From Pelosinus sp. (GTDB lineage Bacteria > Bacillota > Negativicutes > Propionisporales > Propionisporaceae), in the NCBI GenBank assembly GCA_021372375.1, contig JAJFUN010000035.1, forward strand, positions 1 through 62,448: a stretch of DNA of 62,448 nt, in the 5' to 3' direction. A program made the translations under genes and the position numbers. This document shows, piece after piece, positions 1-9,115 of this stretch (position 1 is the stretch's first letter; every line of letters begins with the position of its first letter). A model generated the notes under the pieces. The model was not told the DNA's origin. It worked only from the letters and a program-made list of their open reading frames with translations, and did no database searches.

Positions 1-479
1 ACATGCTGCAAGGCACTTTCGACCATAGCCTCAGGTGTAGGCTGCCCGCCATACTTTTCCAGTAGGGTTTTATCCAGCGAACCAGCATTGACGCCAATCC
101 TAATCGGAATCTGATGCTTTTGGGCCGCCTTGACAACTGCAATGACATTTTCTTTTGAGCCGATATTTCCCGGATTCAGCCGGAGAGCATCAACCCCGCT
201 CTCAATGGCCGCTAGGGCCAAGCGATAATCAAAATGAATATCAGCTACCAGCGCTGCCTCCGGCACCGCCTCTTTGATATGCTTTAGCGCTGTTGCTGCG
301 TTCATATCAGGCACCGCACAACGGACAATATCGCAGCCTGCTGCCATAAGCGCCTTGATCTGGGCCACTGTTTCCGGCACATTATCTGTTTTGGTATTGG
401 TCATTGACTGTACCGAGATAGGCATGAGTCCGCCAATTGGCACTTTGCCGATATGTATTAAACGAGTCTGTTTTCGCAT
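1..479 (-). CDS. ispG: 4-hydroxy-3-methylbut-2-enyl diphosphate synthase, N-terminal part (runs off left edge)
   Basis: IspG is the Fe-S enzyme of the MEP isoprenoid pathway that converts ME-cyclodiphosphate to HMBDP. The visible 159 residues begin [11 protein letters not shown] and contain the family stretch [17 protein letters not shown] and the TIM-barrel signatures [21 protein letters not shown] and LRLNPGNIG. The start is the ATG at 479, preceded by GGGAGTGAGAAGG. It is the last visible gene of the dxr-rseP-ispG group, which makes functional sense because dxr catalyses an earlier MEP step. The C-terminal Fe-S cysteines lie outside the window. Confidence 0.93.
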   Translation of the reverse strand, partial: MRKQTRLIHIGKVPIGGLMPISVQSMTNTKTDNVPETVAQIKALMAAGCDIVRCAVPDMNAATALKHIKEAVPEAALVADIHFDYRLALAAIESGVDALRLNPGNIGSKENVIAVVKAAQKHQIPIRIGVNAGSLDKTLLEKYGGQPTPEAMVESALQH

Positions 480-509
480 CCTTCTCACTCCCTATTTAGT
501 AAGAAACAC

Positions 510-1541
510 TCAAAATAACTTTAAGCGCGTAATATCTTTAAACGTTGCAAAGACCATTAATAACATTAATAAAGCAAATCCTACCATCTGCAGGTACTGC
601 ATTTTTTCCTTGCTCAATGATTTACCGCGGATACCCTCAAGCGCCAAGGCCACAACATAACCTCCGTCAAGCACCGGCATAGGAAATAAATTTAATAAAC
701 CTAAGTTAATGCTAAACAACGCGGTAAATTGTAATAGCGGCATAAAGCCCATACTAGCCACCTCACCAGCCATCTGCGCTACCCCAATCGGTCCTGCCAC
801 ATCGGCCGCAGCTCGGCCTGTAATCATTTGTCCGATGCTCCTAAGCATAACATCTGCTACCATAAAAGTATGCTTTACCGACAAGCCTACGGCTTCCAGA
901 ACACCTGGACGATAATTATTTACCTCGGGCATAATGCCGATAAGACTGCGTTTAGCCCTTTCATCATATTCAGGCTGCACCGTCACCTCGTTTACTGCTC
1001 CGCCGCGCTCATACCGCACCACTAACGGATTTTGTCCATTACTTTGAATACTTGCCACAAACTGCTTCCAAGATTCTATTTCTCCGCCATTTACTAAAAG
1101 AATGCGGTCACCTGTAGCCATGCCGGCCTCAATTGCCGGTTTTCCCGCTAAAAGTTCACCAAGTACCGGCTCATCTGACGGAGTATCGATGCCCACGCTC
1201 AAAAATACTATGCTAAATAACAGAATGGGCAGCAGTAAATTCATCGCCGAACCGGCAACAATAACCAGCATTCTTGACCAAATAGGTTTGGCATTAAACG
1301 AACGTTCATCTTGTTCTTCCTCAGGATCCATGCCTGCTATTTTGTTAAAGCCGCCTAAAGGAACAATACGCAAAGAATATATTGTCTCACCATATTTACG
1401 GCTAAACGCCTTGGGTCCAAAGCCAATCGCAAATTCATCTACCCGCATCCCGAGCATTTTGGCAAAGGCAAAATGCCCTAATTCATGCACAATTATTAAA
1501 ATTCCCAGCACAAAAACCGTAGCAATAATTGTTATAAACAA
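510..1541 (-). CDS. rseP: site-2 intramembrane zinc metalloprotease RseP/RasP
   Basis: Site-2 protease of the membrane, which cleaves anti-sigma factors and remnant signal peptides inside the bilayer. The 343-residue protein has a first membrane segment carrying the zinc motif HELGH (residues 19-23). A PDZ domain lies around residues 110-195, and the C-terminal membrane core contains NLFPMPVLDGG (about 283-293), whose Asp is the third zinc ligand. The start is TTG at 1541, with GGGGGAG a few bases upstream. It sits between dxr and ispG in the usual Bacillota order. Confidence 0.94.
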   Translation of the reverse strand: MFITIIATVFVLGILIIVHELGHFAFAKMLGMRVDEFAIGFGPKAFSRKYGETIYSLRIVPLGGFNKIAGMDPEEEQDERSFNAKPIWSRMLVIVAGSAMNLLLPILLFSIVFLSVGIDTPSDEPVLGELLAGKPAIEAGMATGDRILLVNGGEIESWKQFVASIQSNGQNPLVVRYERGGAVNEVTVQPEYDERAKRSLIGIMPEVNNYRPGVLEAVGLSVKHTFMVADVMLRSIGQMITGRAAADVAGPIGVAQMAGEVASMGFMPLLQFTALFSINLGLLNLFPMPVLDGGYVVALALEGIRGKSLSKEKMQYLQMVGFALLMLLMVFATFKDITRLKLF

Positions 1542-1573
1542 TCAATCTCCCCCTTACCATCAAAAGGCCTGCC

Positions 1574-2728
1574 TTATTTGATTGATTTTAGATACTCCTC
1601 AGTATAACTTCTGGCCCAGGAGTCTGCTGTAAATATTTCTTCCAAAACAGGCTCTTTTATGACTTGATGCTGTTTCATAGTATGCCGAATACTATCAATT
1701 ATATCAAGAAACTGGATTTCGCCCCGTAAAAATGCATAAACGGCAATTTCATTGGCGGCGTTAAAGACACAAGGCAGCGTGCCGCCTATTTTGCCTGCTT
1801 CATAGGCTAGCGTTAAAGCCGGAAACGTAACTGTATCCGGTTTTTCAAAGGTCAAACCAGATAATTTGTCAAAGTTCAGGCGGGGAAATTCGGACGGCGC
1901 CCGGTCCGGAAAGGTGAGCGCATACTGAATAGGTACCCTCATATCAGGCTGCCCCAGCTGGGCCATAACGGCCCCGTCCTGGTATTCTACCATAGAGTGT
2001 ATAATACTTTGCGGATGAACTACGACATCAATCTCTTCGTATTCCACGCCATACAGCCATTTAGCCTCGATTACTTCAAGGCCTTTGTTAACAAGCGTAG
2101 CTGAATCTACCGTTATCTTTTTGCCCATAGACCAGTTAGGATGCCGGAGACAATCTTCCACACTTACCGTTTTAAGTTCTTCCTTGCTTTTACCGCGAAA
2201 AGGACCGCCGGATGCCGTAAGAATTATCCGGCGAACCCGGTTTCTATTCTCACCTTGCAAAGATTGCAAAATTGCACTATGCTCACTATCCACAGGTAAA
2301 ATTTTCACGTTTTTTTGTTTGGCTAAGCTTGTTACCAGTTTACCTGCTGCGACCAGCGTTTCCTTGTTGGCCAAAGCAATATCCTTGCCGGCCTCAATTG
2401 CCGCCACAGTAGGCCGAAGTCCGGCAAAACCAACCAATGAGGTCAGGACGATATCGGCCTTATTATAAGTGGCGGCAGCCAAGAGACCTTCTTCGCCGGC
2501 CAGTATCTTAGTCGCGCCATTGTATCTTTTTTGCAGGCGTAGAGCAGCCGCTTTATCAACCAATACCGCCAGTCCTGGCTTAAAACGTTCTATTTGTTCT
2601 TCCAATAATTTATCATTACTATATGCTGCTATAGCACATACACTAAACTTATCGCGATTTGCCTGAGCAACGGAAAGCGTCTGCGTACCAATCGAACCCG
2701 TACTGCCCAAAATAGATATATAGCGCAT
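1574..2728 (-). CDS. dxr: 1-deoxy-D-xylulose 5-phosphate reductoisomerase
   Basis: Catalyses the NADPH-dependent conversion of DXP to MEP, the committed step of the non-mevalonate isoprenoid pathway. The NADPH-binding start is ISILGSTGSIGTQTLS. Metal and substrate motifs are PVDSEHSAI, ASGGPFRG and HPNWSMGKKITVDSATLVN. The frame stays open upstream to 2746, but AAAGGAGATATT directly before the ATG at 2728 fixes that start and gives 384 residues, a normal length. It follows cdsA by about 30 bp and is presumably co-transcribed with it. Confidence 0.95.
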   Translation of the reverse strand: MRYISILGSTGSIGTQTLSVAQANRDKFSVCAIAAYSNDKLLEEQIERFKPGLAVLVDKAAALRLQKRYNGATKILAGEEGLLAAATYNKADIVLTSLVGFAGLRPTVAAIEAGKDIALANKETLVAAGKLVTSLAKQKNVKILPVDSEHSAILQSLQGENRNRVRRIILTASGGPFRGKSKEELKTVSVEDCLRHPNWSMGKKITVDSATLVNKGLEVIEAKWLYGVEYEEIDVVVHPQSIIHSMVEYQDGAVMAQLGQPDMRVPIQYALTFPDRAPSEFPRLNFDKLSGLTFEKPDTVTFPALTLAYEAGKIGGTLPCVFNAANEIAVYAFLRGEIQFLDIIDSIRHTMKQHQVIKEPVLEEIFTADSWARSYTEEYLKSIK

Positions 2729-2755
2729 AATATCTCCTTTTATCAATTTTTTAAA

Positions 2756-3574
2756 TTAGAAAAAAACTCTAGCATAATAATAGACTACAGGAACGGCAAA
2801 TAAAATACTGTCAAAGCGATCAAGCACTCCCCCATGCCCAGGAAGTAGCTGTCCTGAATCCTTTACCCCAGCAAAACGCTTTATACTAGACTCTGTCAAA
2901 TCGCCCAATTGAGCCGCAAGACCAACCAGGATACCAAGCATGATGGCATGTACAAGCGGTAGTTTTAATACTGCACTAAAAACCGTAGTCCCGATTATAC
3001 TGCCGAGCAACCCCCCGACAGCACCTTCCACCGTCTTGCCGGGACTAATAGCCGGACACAACTTGTGCCTGCCCAGCTGTGAACCTACAAAATAAGCTAA
3101 AGTATCACTTGACCAAGTCCCGATAAACGCCAGCCACATATAGGCTGCCCCCTGTGCCAGCGATCCCCAGGGCGTCAGCAAAGCTACTGAATCACTATAC
3201 CGGAGTAATAATAAATAAGAAAATAATATACCAATATAGTTAATGCCAAGTAATGTAAAGGCCGCATCCTGCAGCGTAAATCTTTGCTGCGAAGCCACAA
3301 TATTTAATAATGTTATAAAAGTAATTAAAAATAACACAAACATCATTTCTTCAGCATTGCCAAGCCAAGCGCAGGCCATAAAAAGCGCAATACTAATAAA
3401 CCCTGATCCAAAGCCCGTCTTTATTTCTTTTTTCCGCATGGCTTTACAGTATTCATGCCAGCCAATCAGTGCCAGCAGTGAAACAGCCAGAGCAAACACC
3501 CACTGACCATAATTAATAACATATACAGCAACAGGTATACCAATAATAGCTGTCAAAATCCTCTTGAAAAGCAT
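2756..3574 (-). CDS. cdsA: phosphatidate cytidylyltransferase
   Basis: Makes CDP-diacylglycerol from phosphatidate and CTP, the branch point of phospholipid synthesis in the membrane. The 272-residue polytopic protein ends in the CDP-diglyceride synthetase signature SSIKRFAGVKDSG followed by LLPGHGGVLDRFDS (about residues 228-255), with the conserved K-D and H-G-G-x-x-D-R-x-D residues present. Start ATG at 3574 with AGGTG upstream. It lies between uppS and dxr as in Bacillus. Confidence 0.94.
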   Translation of the reverse strand: MLFKRILTAIIGIPVAVYVINYGQWVFALAVSLLALIGWHEYCKAMRKKEIKTGFGSGFISIALFMACAWLGNAEEMMFVLFLITFITLLNIVASQQRFTLQDAAFTLLGINYIGILFSYLLLLRYSDSVALLTPWGSLAQGAAYMWLAFIGTWSSDTLAYFVGSQLGRHKLCPAISPGKTVEGAVGGLLGSIIGTTVFSAVLKLPLVHAIMLGILVGLAAQLGDLTESSIKRFAGVKDSGQLLPGHGGVLDRFDSILFAVPVVYYYARVFF

Positions 3575-3602
3575 CCGTGAATAACACCTACTTACTATTC
3601 AA

Positions 3603-4382
3603 TTATTTTTTCTTAAGTCCGCCAAAACGCCGCTCCCGCTTTTGAAAATCTTTAATGGCCTCAACCAAAAGTTCCGGGGTAAAATCAGGCCAGTTGATAT
3701 CGGTAAGCCAAAGCTCTGTATAAGCTGACTGCCAAAGCAAAAAATTACTCAGCCTAAGGTCACCGCTCGGCCGAATTAACAAATCAGGATCAGGCAGCCC
3801 TGCTGTATATAAATGCCGATTAATCAAATCTACATCAATTTGATCTGGCGTGAGTTCTCCCTGTAAAACTTTTTGCGCAATTATTTGAACAGCATGCACC
3901 ACTTCTGCCCGGCCGCCATAATTGATTGCCAGATTCAAAATCAAGCCTGTATTGCCAGCTGTGCGCTGCTGAGATTCTACAATTTTATCCTGAACCCCCT
4001 GCGGCAGTTCAGCCAACTTACCAATAAATCTCATTCGAACATTATTTTGATTCATTTCCTCAATTTCACTGTCAAGATAATCTGAAATTAACTTCATCAG
4101 CAAATTGACTTCGTCCCTAGGACGTTTCCAGTTTTCTGTGGAAAAAGCATATGTTGTAAGTACCTGTACGCCAATATCCGAAGCGGCTCTTACTATATTT
4201 CTAAGAGTCTCCGCCCCGGCATGATGCCCGAAAGTACGGGGCATTCCCCGTTTTTGCGCCCATCGTCCGTTCCCATCCATAATAATCGCAATATGCTTGG
4301 GTATTCTATCTTGATCTAAAGTATTATAAAGATTTTCTAAATTCTCATCATTAACTTTTTTGCTAAACCATTTTTTCCACAC
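3603..4382 (-). CDS. uppS: undecaprenyl (isoprenyl) diphosphate synthase
   Basis: Cis-prenyltransferase that makes the C55 lipid carrier precursor for peptidoglycan and other envelope polymers. The 259-residue protein carries the catalytic motif IMDGNGRWAQKRG, with Asp at about residue 36. It also has STENWKRP and RPSGDLRLSNFLLWQ, which bind isopentenyl diphosphate. The start is GTG at 4382, with GGAGG seven bases upstream. A copy of the dispersed element (4410-4509) fills the leader between the ferredoxin terminator and this gene. Confidence 0.95.
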   Translation of the reverse strand: MWKKWFSKKVNDENLENLYNTLDQDRIPKHIAIIMDGNGRWAQKRGMPRTFGHHAGAETLRNIVRAASDIGVQVLTTYAFSTENWKRPRDEVNLLMKLISDYLDSEIEEMNQNNVRMRFIGKLAELPQGVQDKIVESQQRTAGNTGLILNLAINYGGRAEVVHAVQIIAQKVLQGELTPDQIDVDLINRHLYTAGLPDPDLLIRPSGDLRLSNFLLWQSAYTELWLTDINWPDFTPELLVEAIKDFQKRERRFGGLKKK

Positions 4383-4409
4383 TTTGAGACCTCCAAGCTA
4401 GCAGCTTTA

Positions 4410-4509
4410 TAAATAAAACGTATACGTTTTAAAATAACAAGAAAGTAGTCAACGTTTCGCCTACCTGGAAAAAGAGCCTATAGATTATTACAAGAAATGT
4501 TGTACTTTC
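4410..4509 (-). repeat. dispersed intergenic structured element, copy A
   Basis: About 100 nt on the minus strand between the ferredoxin gene and uppS. On the gene strand it opens GAAAGTACAACATTTC, has CTATAG inside, closes with GCGAAACGTTG and TACTTTCTTG, and ends with the perfect palindrome AAAACGTATACGTTTT (4415-4430) followed by ATTTA. The outer arms pair as a long imperfect stem. It is related to the copies at 6296, 34119 and 58281. Function unknown. Confidence 0.8.
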
Positions 4510-4514
4510 ATAGT

Positions 4515-4547
4515 TTATAAATTTAAACCCCCTCATCAAGAGGGGGC
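4515..4547 (-). terminator. rho-independent terminator after the ferredoxin gene
   Basis: On the minus strand, CCCCCTC, a five-base loop and GAGGGGG are followed by TTTAAATTTAT. It begins six bases past the ferredoxin stop codon, which suggests that part of the frr-ferredoxin transcript ends here. Confidence 0.8.
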
Positions 4548-4552
4548 GCAAA

Positions 4553-4720
4553 TCATGGAGCAGTAATAGCACCAACCGGGCAAACAGCCGCACAAGCACC
4601 ACATTCAACACATTCGTCGGAAATTACATATGTAGGATTTCCTTCGGAGATAGCGCCAACTGGGCAAGTACCAGCACAAGTACCACATGCTACGCATTCA
4701 TCGGAAATTTTATAAGCCAT
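4553..4720 (-). CDS. 2[4Fe-4S] ferredoxin, 55 aa
   Basis: Small soluble electron carrier of the clostridial type. It begins MAYKISDECVACG and has two cluster motifs, CVACGTCAGTCP (from residue 9) and CVECGACAAVCP (from residue 37), each C-x2-C-x2-C-x3-C-P. The two halves are an obvious internal duplication. The ribosome site AAGGAGGTG overlaps the end of the preceding small ORF. It sits inside the frr-uppS interval, where many relatives have no gene. A low-potential ferredoxin fits an anaerobic metabolism. Confidence 0.95.
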   Translation of the reverse strand: MAYKISDECVACGTCAGTCPVGAISEGNPTYVISDECVECGACAAVCPVGAITAP

Positions 4721-4726
4721 TCTTCG

Positions 4727-4930
4727 TTACACCTCCTTTCCCATTTTAGCCGCAACAATTAATTTATAGCTTCCATCATTGCTTACATGCTGCTGAATTA
4801 CATAAAAACAGTCTTCTTGTCTAAGAAACTTTTTACTAGTTGCTTCTGTAACGGTAACCGTATATTTTACATCGAGAGTTTCCATTAGCTCTACTGCCTC
4901 ATGCAAAGGGTGCGCAACTACATCTAACAT
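4727..4930 (-). CDS. small conserved-looking protein of unknown function, 67 aa
   Basis: I do not recognise the family. The protein begins MLDVVAHPLHEAVELMETLD and has a mixed alpha/beta pattern ending KLIVAAKMGKEV, with one Cys and no signal or membrane segment. It starts one base after the frr stop codon and its last codons contain the ribosome site of the ferredoxin gene, so it is translationally tied to both. That packing argues that it is real. Start codon ATG at 4930 with only a weak GGAAG upstream, consistent with coupling. Confidence 0.7.
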   Translation of the reverse strand: MLDVVAHPLHEAVELMETLDVKYTVTVTEATSKKFLRQEDCFYVIQQHVSNDGSYKLIVAAKMGKEV

Positions 4931-4931
4931 T

Positions 4932-6273
<1,342 letters not shown>

Positions 6274-6295
6274 CTATTTTAAACAGTTATTTTGA

Positions 6296-6401
6296 TAAAT
6301 AAAACGCTGTGCGTTTTTAAAATAACAAGAAAGTAATTAACTTTTCGGTTACTATAAAAAAACAAACTATAGATTACCACCCCGAAATGTTATACTTTCT
6401 T
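6296..6401 (-). repeat. dispersed intergenic structured element, copy B
   Basis: About 106 nt in the tsf-pyrH gap. On the gene strand it opens AAGAAAGTATAACATTTCGG, contains CTATAG, and closes with CCGAAAAGTT and TACTTTCTTG, which pairs imperfectly with the opening arm. It ends in the hairpin AAAACGC-ACA-GCGTTTT (6301-6317) followed by ATTTAT. It is the best-preserved of the four copies. Confidence 0.82.
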
Positions 6402-6402
6402 A

Positions 6403-6439
6403 GCTTAAAATAAGAGAACACAAAGTGTCCTCTTATTTT
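6403..6439 (-). terminator. terminator after tsf
   Basis: The stem AAAATAAGAGGACAC / GTGTTCTCTTATTTT has a three-base loop. It starts inside the tsf stop codon region and is followed by TAAGC. It separates rpsB-tsf from pyrH. Confidence 0.8.
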
Positions 6440-7080
6440 TTTACAGCAGCCATTACTTCACTAGCAAAATCATTGGATTTCTTTTCCAAACCTTCACCTA
6501 ATTGATATCTGGTAAATCTCCGAATAGAAATATTTTCCCCAATTTTAGAAATACTTTCGTTAATCAATTGCGTGATAGTTTTGTCGGTATCTTTAATAAA
6601 TTGCTGTTCCATTAAGCATACTTCTTTATAATATTTTTCTACGCGACCAACAATCATTTTTTCCACAATATTAGCAGGTTTGCCCTCGTTTAATGCCTGA
6701 ACACGCAGTACTTCCCGTTCATGCTCTAAAATTTCTTCAGGTACTTCTTCTCTTCTAATATATGCCGGGTTTGCAGCAGCAATCTGCATAGCAATATCTT
6801 TTACCAAATCTTTAAAAGGATCTGTTTTAGCCACAAAATCTGTTTCACAGTTAACTTCTACCATGACACCAATACGCCCGCCGCCATGTATGTATGCTTC
6901 CACCAAACCTTCAGCCGCAATACGACCAGCTTTTTTAGCAGCGGCAGCCAAGCCTTTTTCCCGTAAAAAGTCAATAGCCTTCTCCATATCACCATTAGTT
7001 TCGGTCAATGCCTTTTTACAGTCCATCATCCCGGCACCAGTAGTTTCACGTAATTCTTTTACCATTCCTGCAGTTACCAT
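6433..7080 (-). CDS. tsf: translation elongation factor Ts
   Basis: Guanine nucleotide exchange factor for EF-Tu. The product has 215 residues, the short form common in Bacillota. It begins [20 protein letters not shown], has the UBA-like start with MDCKKAL, and carries the EF-Tu contact motif [12 protein letters not shown]. The frame is open up to 7149, but GAAGGAGGAG before ATG 7080 sets the start. It is followed by a strong terminator. Confidence 0.95.
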   Translation of the reverse strand: MVTAGMVKELRETTGAGMMDCKKALTETNGDMEKAIDFLREKGLAAAAKKAGRIAAEGLVEAYIHGGGRIGVMVEVNCETDFVAKTDPFKDLVKDIAMQIAAANPAYIRREEVPEEILEHEREVLRVQALNEGKPANIVEKMIVGRVEKYYKEVCLMEQQFIKDTDKTITQLINESISKIGENISIRRFTRYQLGEGLEKKSNDFASEVMAAVKK

Positions 7081-7104
7081 TAAAAAACTCCTCCTTCTAT
7101 TAGT

Positions 7105-7144
7105 AAAGGTAAGGGGTGCCTTCAGCGCGATCCCCCTTACCTTT
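7105..7144 (-). promoter_or_regulatory. leader hairpin directly upstream of tsf
   Basis: A perfect 12-bp stem AAAGGTAAGGGG / CCCCTTACCTTT encloses 16 bases, in the rpsB-tsf gap. No U-tract follows; instead ACTAATAG and the tsf ribosome site come next. It is therefore more likely a processing or regulatory hairpin than a terminator. Confidence 0.55.
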
Positions 7145-7196
7145 ATCACCTATTAACACATTACGATTTATCGCAATTCAAGGCTCACCTTTAATT

Positions 7197-7928
7197 TTAT
7201 TCTGCCTCGTTCTCTACAGTTTCTTCGGCAGCTTCTTCTAATTGTTCGCCCTGACGGCCTTCTAAAACTGCATCTGCCATTTTAGCTGTAAGCAATTTCA
7301 CAGCACGAATTGCATCATCATTGGCTGGAATAACATAGTCAATTTCATCCGGATCGCAGTTTGTATCAACAATGGCAACAATAGGAATCCCCAAGTTGCG
7401 GGCTTCTGCCACAGCAATACGTTCTTTGCGCGGATCAATAATAAAGAGCGCACCCGGCAATTTTTTCATGTTTTTAATACCGCCAAGGAACTTTTGCAGT
7501 CTTTCCATTTCATGACGCAGCATAATTACTTCTTTTTTCGGCAATACATCAAAAGTATTATTTGCTTCCATGTCTTCAAGTTCACGCAAGCGGTTAATCC
7601 GTTTTTGGATAGTTTGGAAGTTGGTAAGCATACCGCCTAACCATCTTTCATTTACATAATACATATCCGAACGAATTGCTTCTTCTTTTACTGCATCCTG
7701 TGCCTGTTTTTTTGTACCAACCATCAAAATAGTTTGTCCCGAGGCTGCTACCTCACGAATAAAGTTATACGCTTCTTCGACCTTTTTGACTGTTTTTTGC
7801 AAATCAATAATGTAGATACCATTACGCTCTGTAAAAATATACGGAGCCATTTTAGGGTTCCATCTTCTGGTCTGATGACCAAAGTGCACCCCTGCTTCTA
7901 ATAGTTGTTTCATTGAAATTACTGACAT
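7197..7928 (-). CDS. rpsB: 30S ribosomal protein S2
   Basis: Structural protein of the small subunit. The 243-residue product begins [20 protein letters not shown] and has the S2 signatures [20 protein letters not shown] and [15 protein letters not shown], with an acidic Glu-rich tail. The ribosome site AGGAGG lies before ATG 7928; the GTG nine bases upstream is inside that site and is not used. It heads the rpsB-tsf unit and has its own promoter at 8035-8063. Confidence 0.96.
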   Translation of the reverse strand: MSVISMKQLLEAGVHFGHQTRRWNPKMAPYIFTERNGIYIIDLQKTVKKVEEAYNFIREVAASGQTILMVGTKKQAQDAVKEEAIRSDMYYVNERWLGGMLTNFQTIQKRINRLRELEDMEANNTFDVLPKKEVIMLRHEMERLQKFLGGIKNMKKLPGALFIIDPRKERIAVAEARNLGIPIVAIVDTNCDPDEIDYVIPANDDAIRAVKLLTAKMADAVLEGRQGEQLEEAAEETVENEAE

Positions 7929-8034
7929 ACTAGACACCTCCTGTTATTTTCCGCCGTATTCCGCATTTTTTGTTTTCACCGTAAACGGCACAGCAACAAA
8001 ATTGAAATACGTGTGTGATTTTACACCGAGGAGA
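7929..8034 (-). promoter_or_regulatory. rpsB 5' leader
   Basis: About 100 nt lie between the predicted -10 box and the rpsB ribosome site. It contains the partly complementary segments GTGTAAAATCACAC, CCGTTTACGG and CCGCC/GGCGG-like runs. S2 regulates its own leader in several bacterial groups, so this is a candidate S2-responsive leader. I could not match it to a known family by eye. Confidence 0.35.
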
Positions 8035-8063
8035 ATTATATCATAAGTTTTATAATATAACAA
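8035..8063 (-). promoter_or_regulatory. sigma-A promoter of rpsB
   Basis: Minus-strand -35 TTGTTA (8058-8063), 17-bp spacer and -10 TATAAT (8035-8040), preceded by TG at the extended -10 position. It is the clearest vegetative promoter in the window and gives the ribosomal genes expression independent of the flagellar array. Confidence 0.75.
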
Positions 8064-8140
8064 GCAAATTACTGGTAGTATCTGCTTTTTTTCGTTAATT
8101 TATTATAAAAAATTAATTTATTTTTATTAGCGTCAGACAT

Positions 8141-8182
8141 AAATAAACAACCTGCCGCATTATGCCTGCAGATTGTTTATTT
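8141..8182 (-). terminator. terminator at the end of the flagellar/chemotaxis array
   Basis: The stem AAATAAACAATCTGC / CGGCAGGTTGTTTATTT begins at the stop codon of the swrB-like gene. It ends the long minus-strand array just before the rpsB promoter. Confidence 0.75.
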
Positions 8183-8719
8183 ACCAGCCTTATTTAGTTG
8201 CAAAAGCAGCATAACCTCACCTTTGCCCAGGCCTAACACTTTAGCAATTTCTGTTACATTGTAACCTTGCTCAGCCATAGATAGTACGACCCGTTTCTTA
8301 TCACTTTGATCCCCTGTTTCACTTTGCAAAGCTACCGGCTCAGGTACTTCCGAAATAGTACTTATCGTAGTTCTCTCCGGCACATTCTGATTGCTTTTAT
8401 ATGCAGTCATTACCTGCATAGGCGCTGGCGGAACAATACTTTGGGGCACTTCCTCTTCTTTTTGCGGCGCAGCTTCCATGTATTTTTCTAATAGCTGAAT
8501 TTTAGTATCGGCCTCATCTAATAGGTATTCAAGATGGCCAATTTTATCTTCCAGCCGCCGCACTACAGTATCTGCCGTACGCTCTAGCTGCTCTTGAAGT
8601 TCATTAGCGGGGAGAGCTGCATCTATGGTAAAAATCCGCATTAATACATCCCGTTTATAAATTATAAAAAATAAAAAACAAAGAAAAATTAATATTGCAA
8701 CAATAGTACTTGTCAGCAT
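8177..8719 (-). CDS. SwrB-like membrane-anchored protein (positional counterpart)
   Basis: A 180-residue protein with one N-terminal membrane segment (about residues 3-23). A coiled coil around 37-80 includes LEDKIGHLEYLLDEAD, followed by a Pro/Gln-rich linker. The C-terminal helix-turn-helix-like motif is MAEQGYNVTEIAKVLGLGKGEV. In Bacillus, swrB occupies exactly this slot between sigD and rpsB and has the same architecture; SwrB promotes maturation of the flagellar export gate. Equating the two is inference from position and layout. The GKGEV-type tail is common in this family. Confidence 0.6.
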   Translation of the reverse strand: MLTSTIVAILIFLCFLFFIIYKRDVLMRIFTIDAALPANELQEQLERTADTVVRRLEDKIGHLEYLLDEADTKIQLLEKYMEAAPQKEEEVPQSIVPPAPMQVMTAYKSNQNVPERTTISTISEVPEPVALQSETGDQSDKKRVVLSMAEQGYNVTEIAKVLGLGKGEVMLLLQLNKAGK

Positions 8720-8754
8720 ACTTCACCTCCTTTAAACATTGACCTTAAGAGAAT

Positions 8755-9087
8755 TCACATCTTTATATCAATTTTATGTCCGCGTAACGGATCCTCCGTC
8801 GAAGCATGGTTGACGGCATTTTCCTCTGCTGAGTGCCGCTCCTCCCTTTCATCCCCGGCCTCTCCTTGATGCTTCTTTGCCTCCCTTTCCTCGTTGGCCT
8901 TAACTTTTTCACCCTCAGCTTTAGACGAGTTTTGCACCTGTGTCTGACGATTATCCGCTATCTTTTGCCACTCTGCCGCAAACTGCTGCTGCTGGAGCAT
9001 ATTTTGCTGATCGTTAAGTTGCTGGCTCTTGGCAACATCAGTGGCCCGAGGTATCAGAACCTGCATATCCATTGGGCGAATATTCAT
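8755..9087 (-). CDS. hydrophilic protein of unknown function, 110 aa
   Basis: I do not recognise a named family. It begins MNIRPMDMQVLIPRATDVAK, is Gln-rich then strongly charged (Glu/Lys repeats, about residues 55-90), and ends PLRGHKIDIKM. It has no signal peptide, membrane segment or Cys. It lies between fapA and the swrB-like gene with short gaps and its own ribosome site, so it belongs to the flagellar array. The fixed-looking start and end around a low-complexity middle suggest a small adaptor or a disordered partner. Confidence 0.65.
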   Translation of the reverse strand: MNIRPMDMQVLIPRATDVAKSQQLNDQQNMLQQQQFAAEWQKIADNRQTQVQNSSKAEGEKVKANEEREAKKHQGEAGDEREERHSAEENAVNHASTEDPLRGHKIDIKM

Positions 9088-9115
9088 AGGCGACCACCCC
9101 CATAATTATGCGGCA

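Noticed and set aside
4429-4611. Minus-strand open frame overlapping the ferredoxin end
   Set aside because: It is out of frame with the clear ferredoxin, spans a terminator and a structured element, and has no ribosome site.
8177-8719. DNA-binding regulator
   Set aside because: The C-terminal motif looks like a helix-turn-helix, but the N-terminal membrane anchor, coiled coil and position match SwrB-type motility proteins better.
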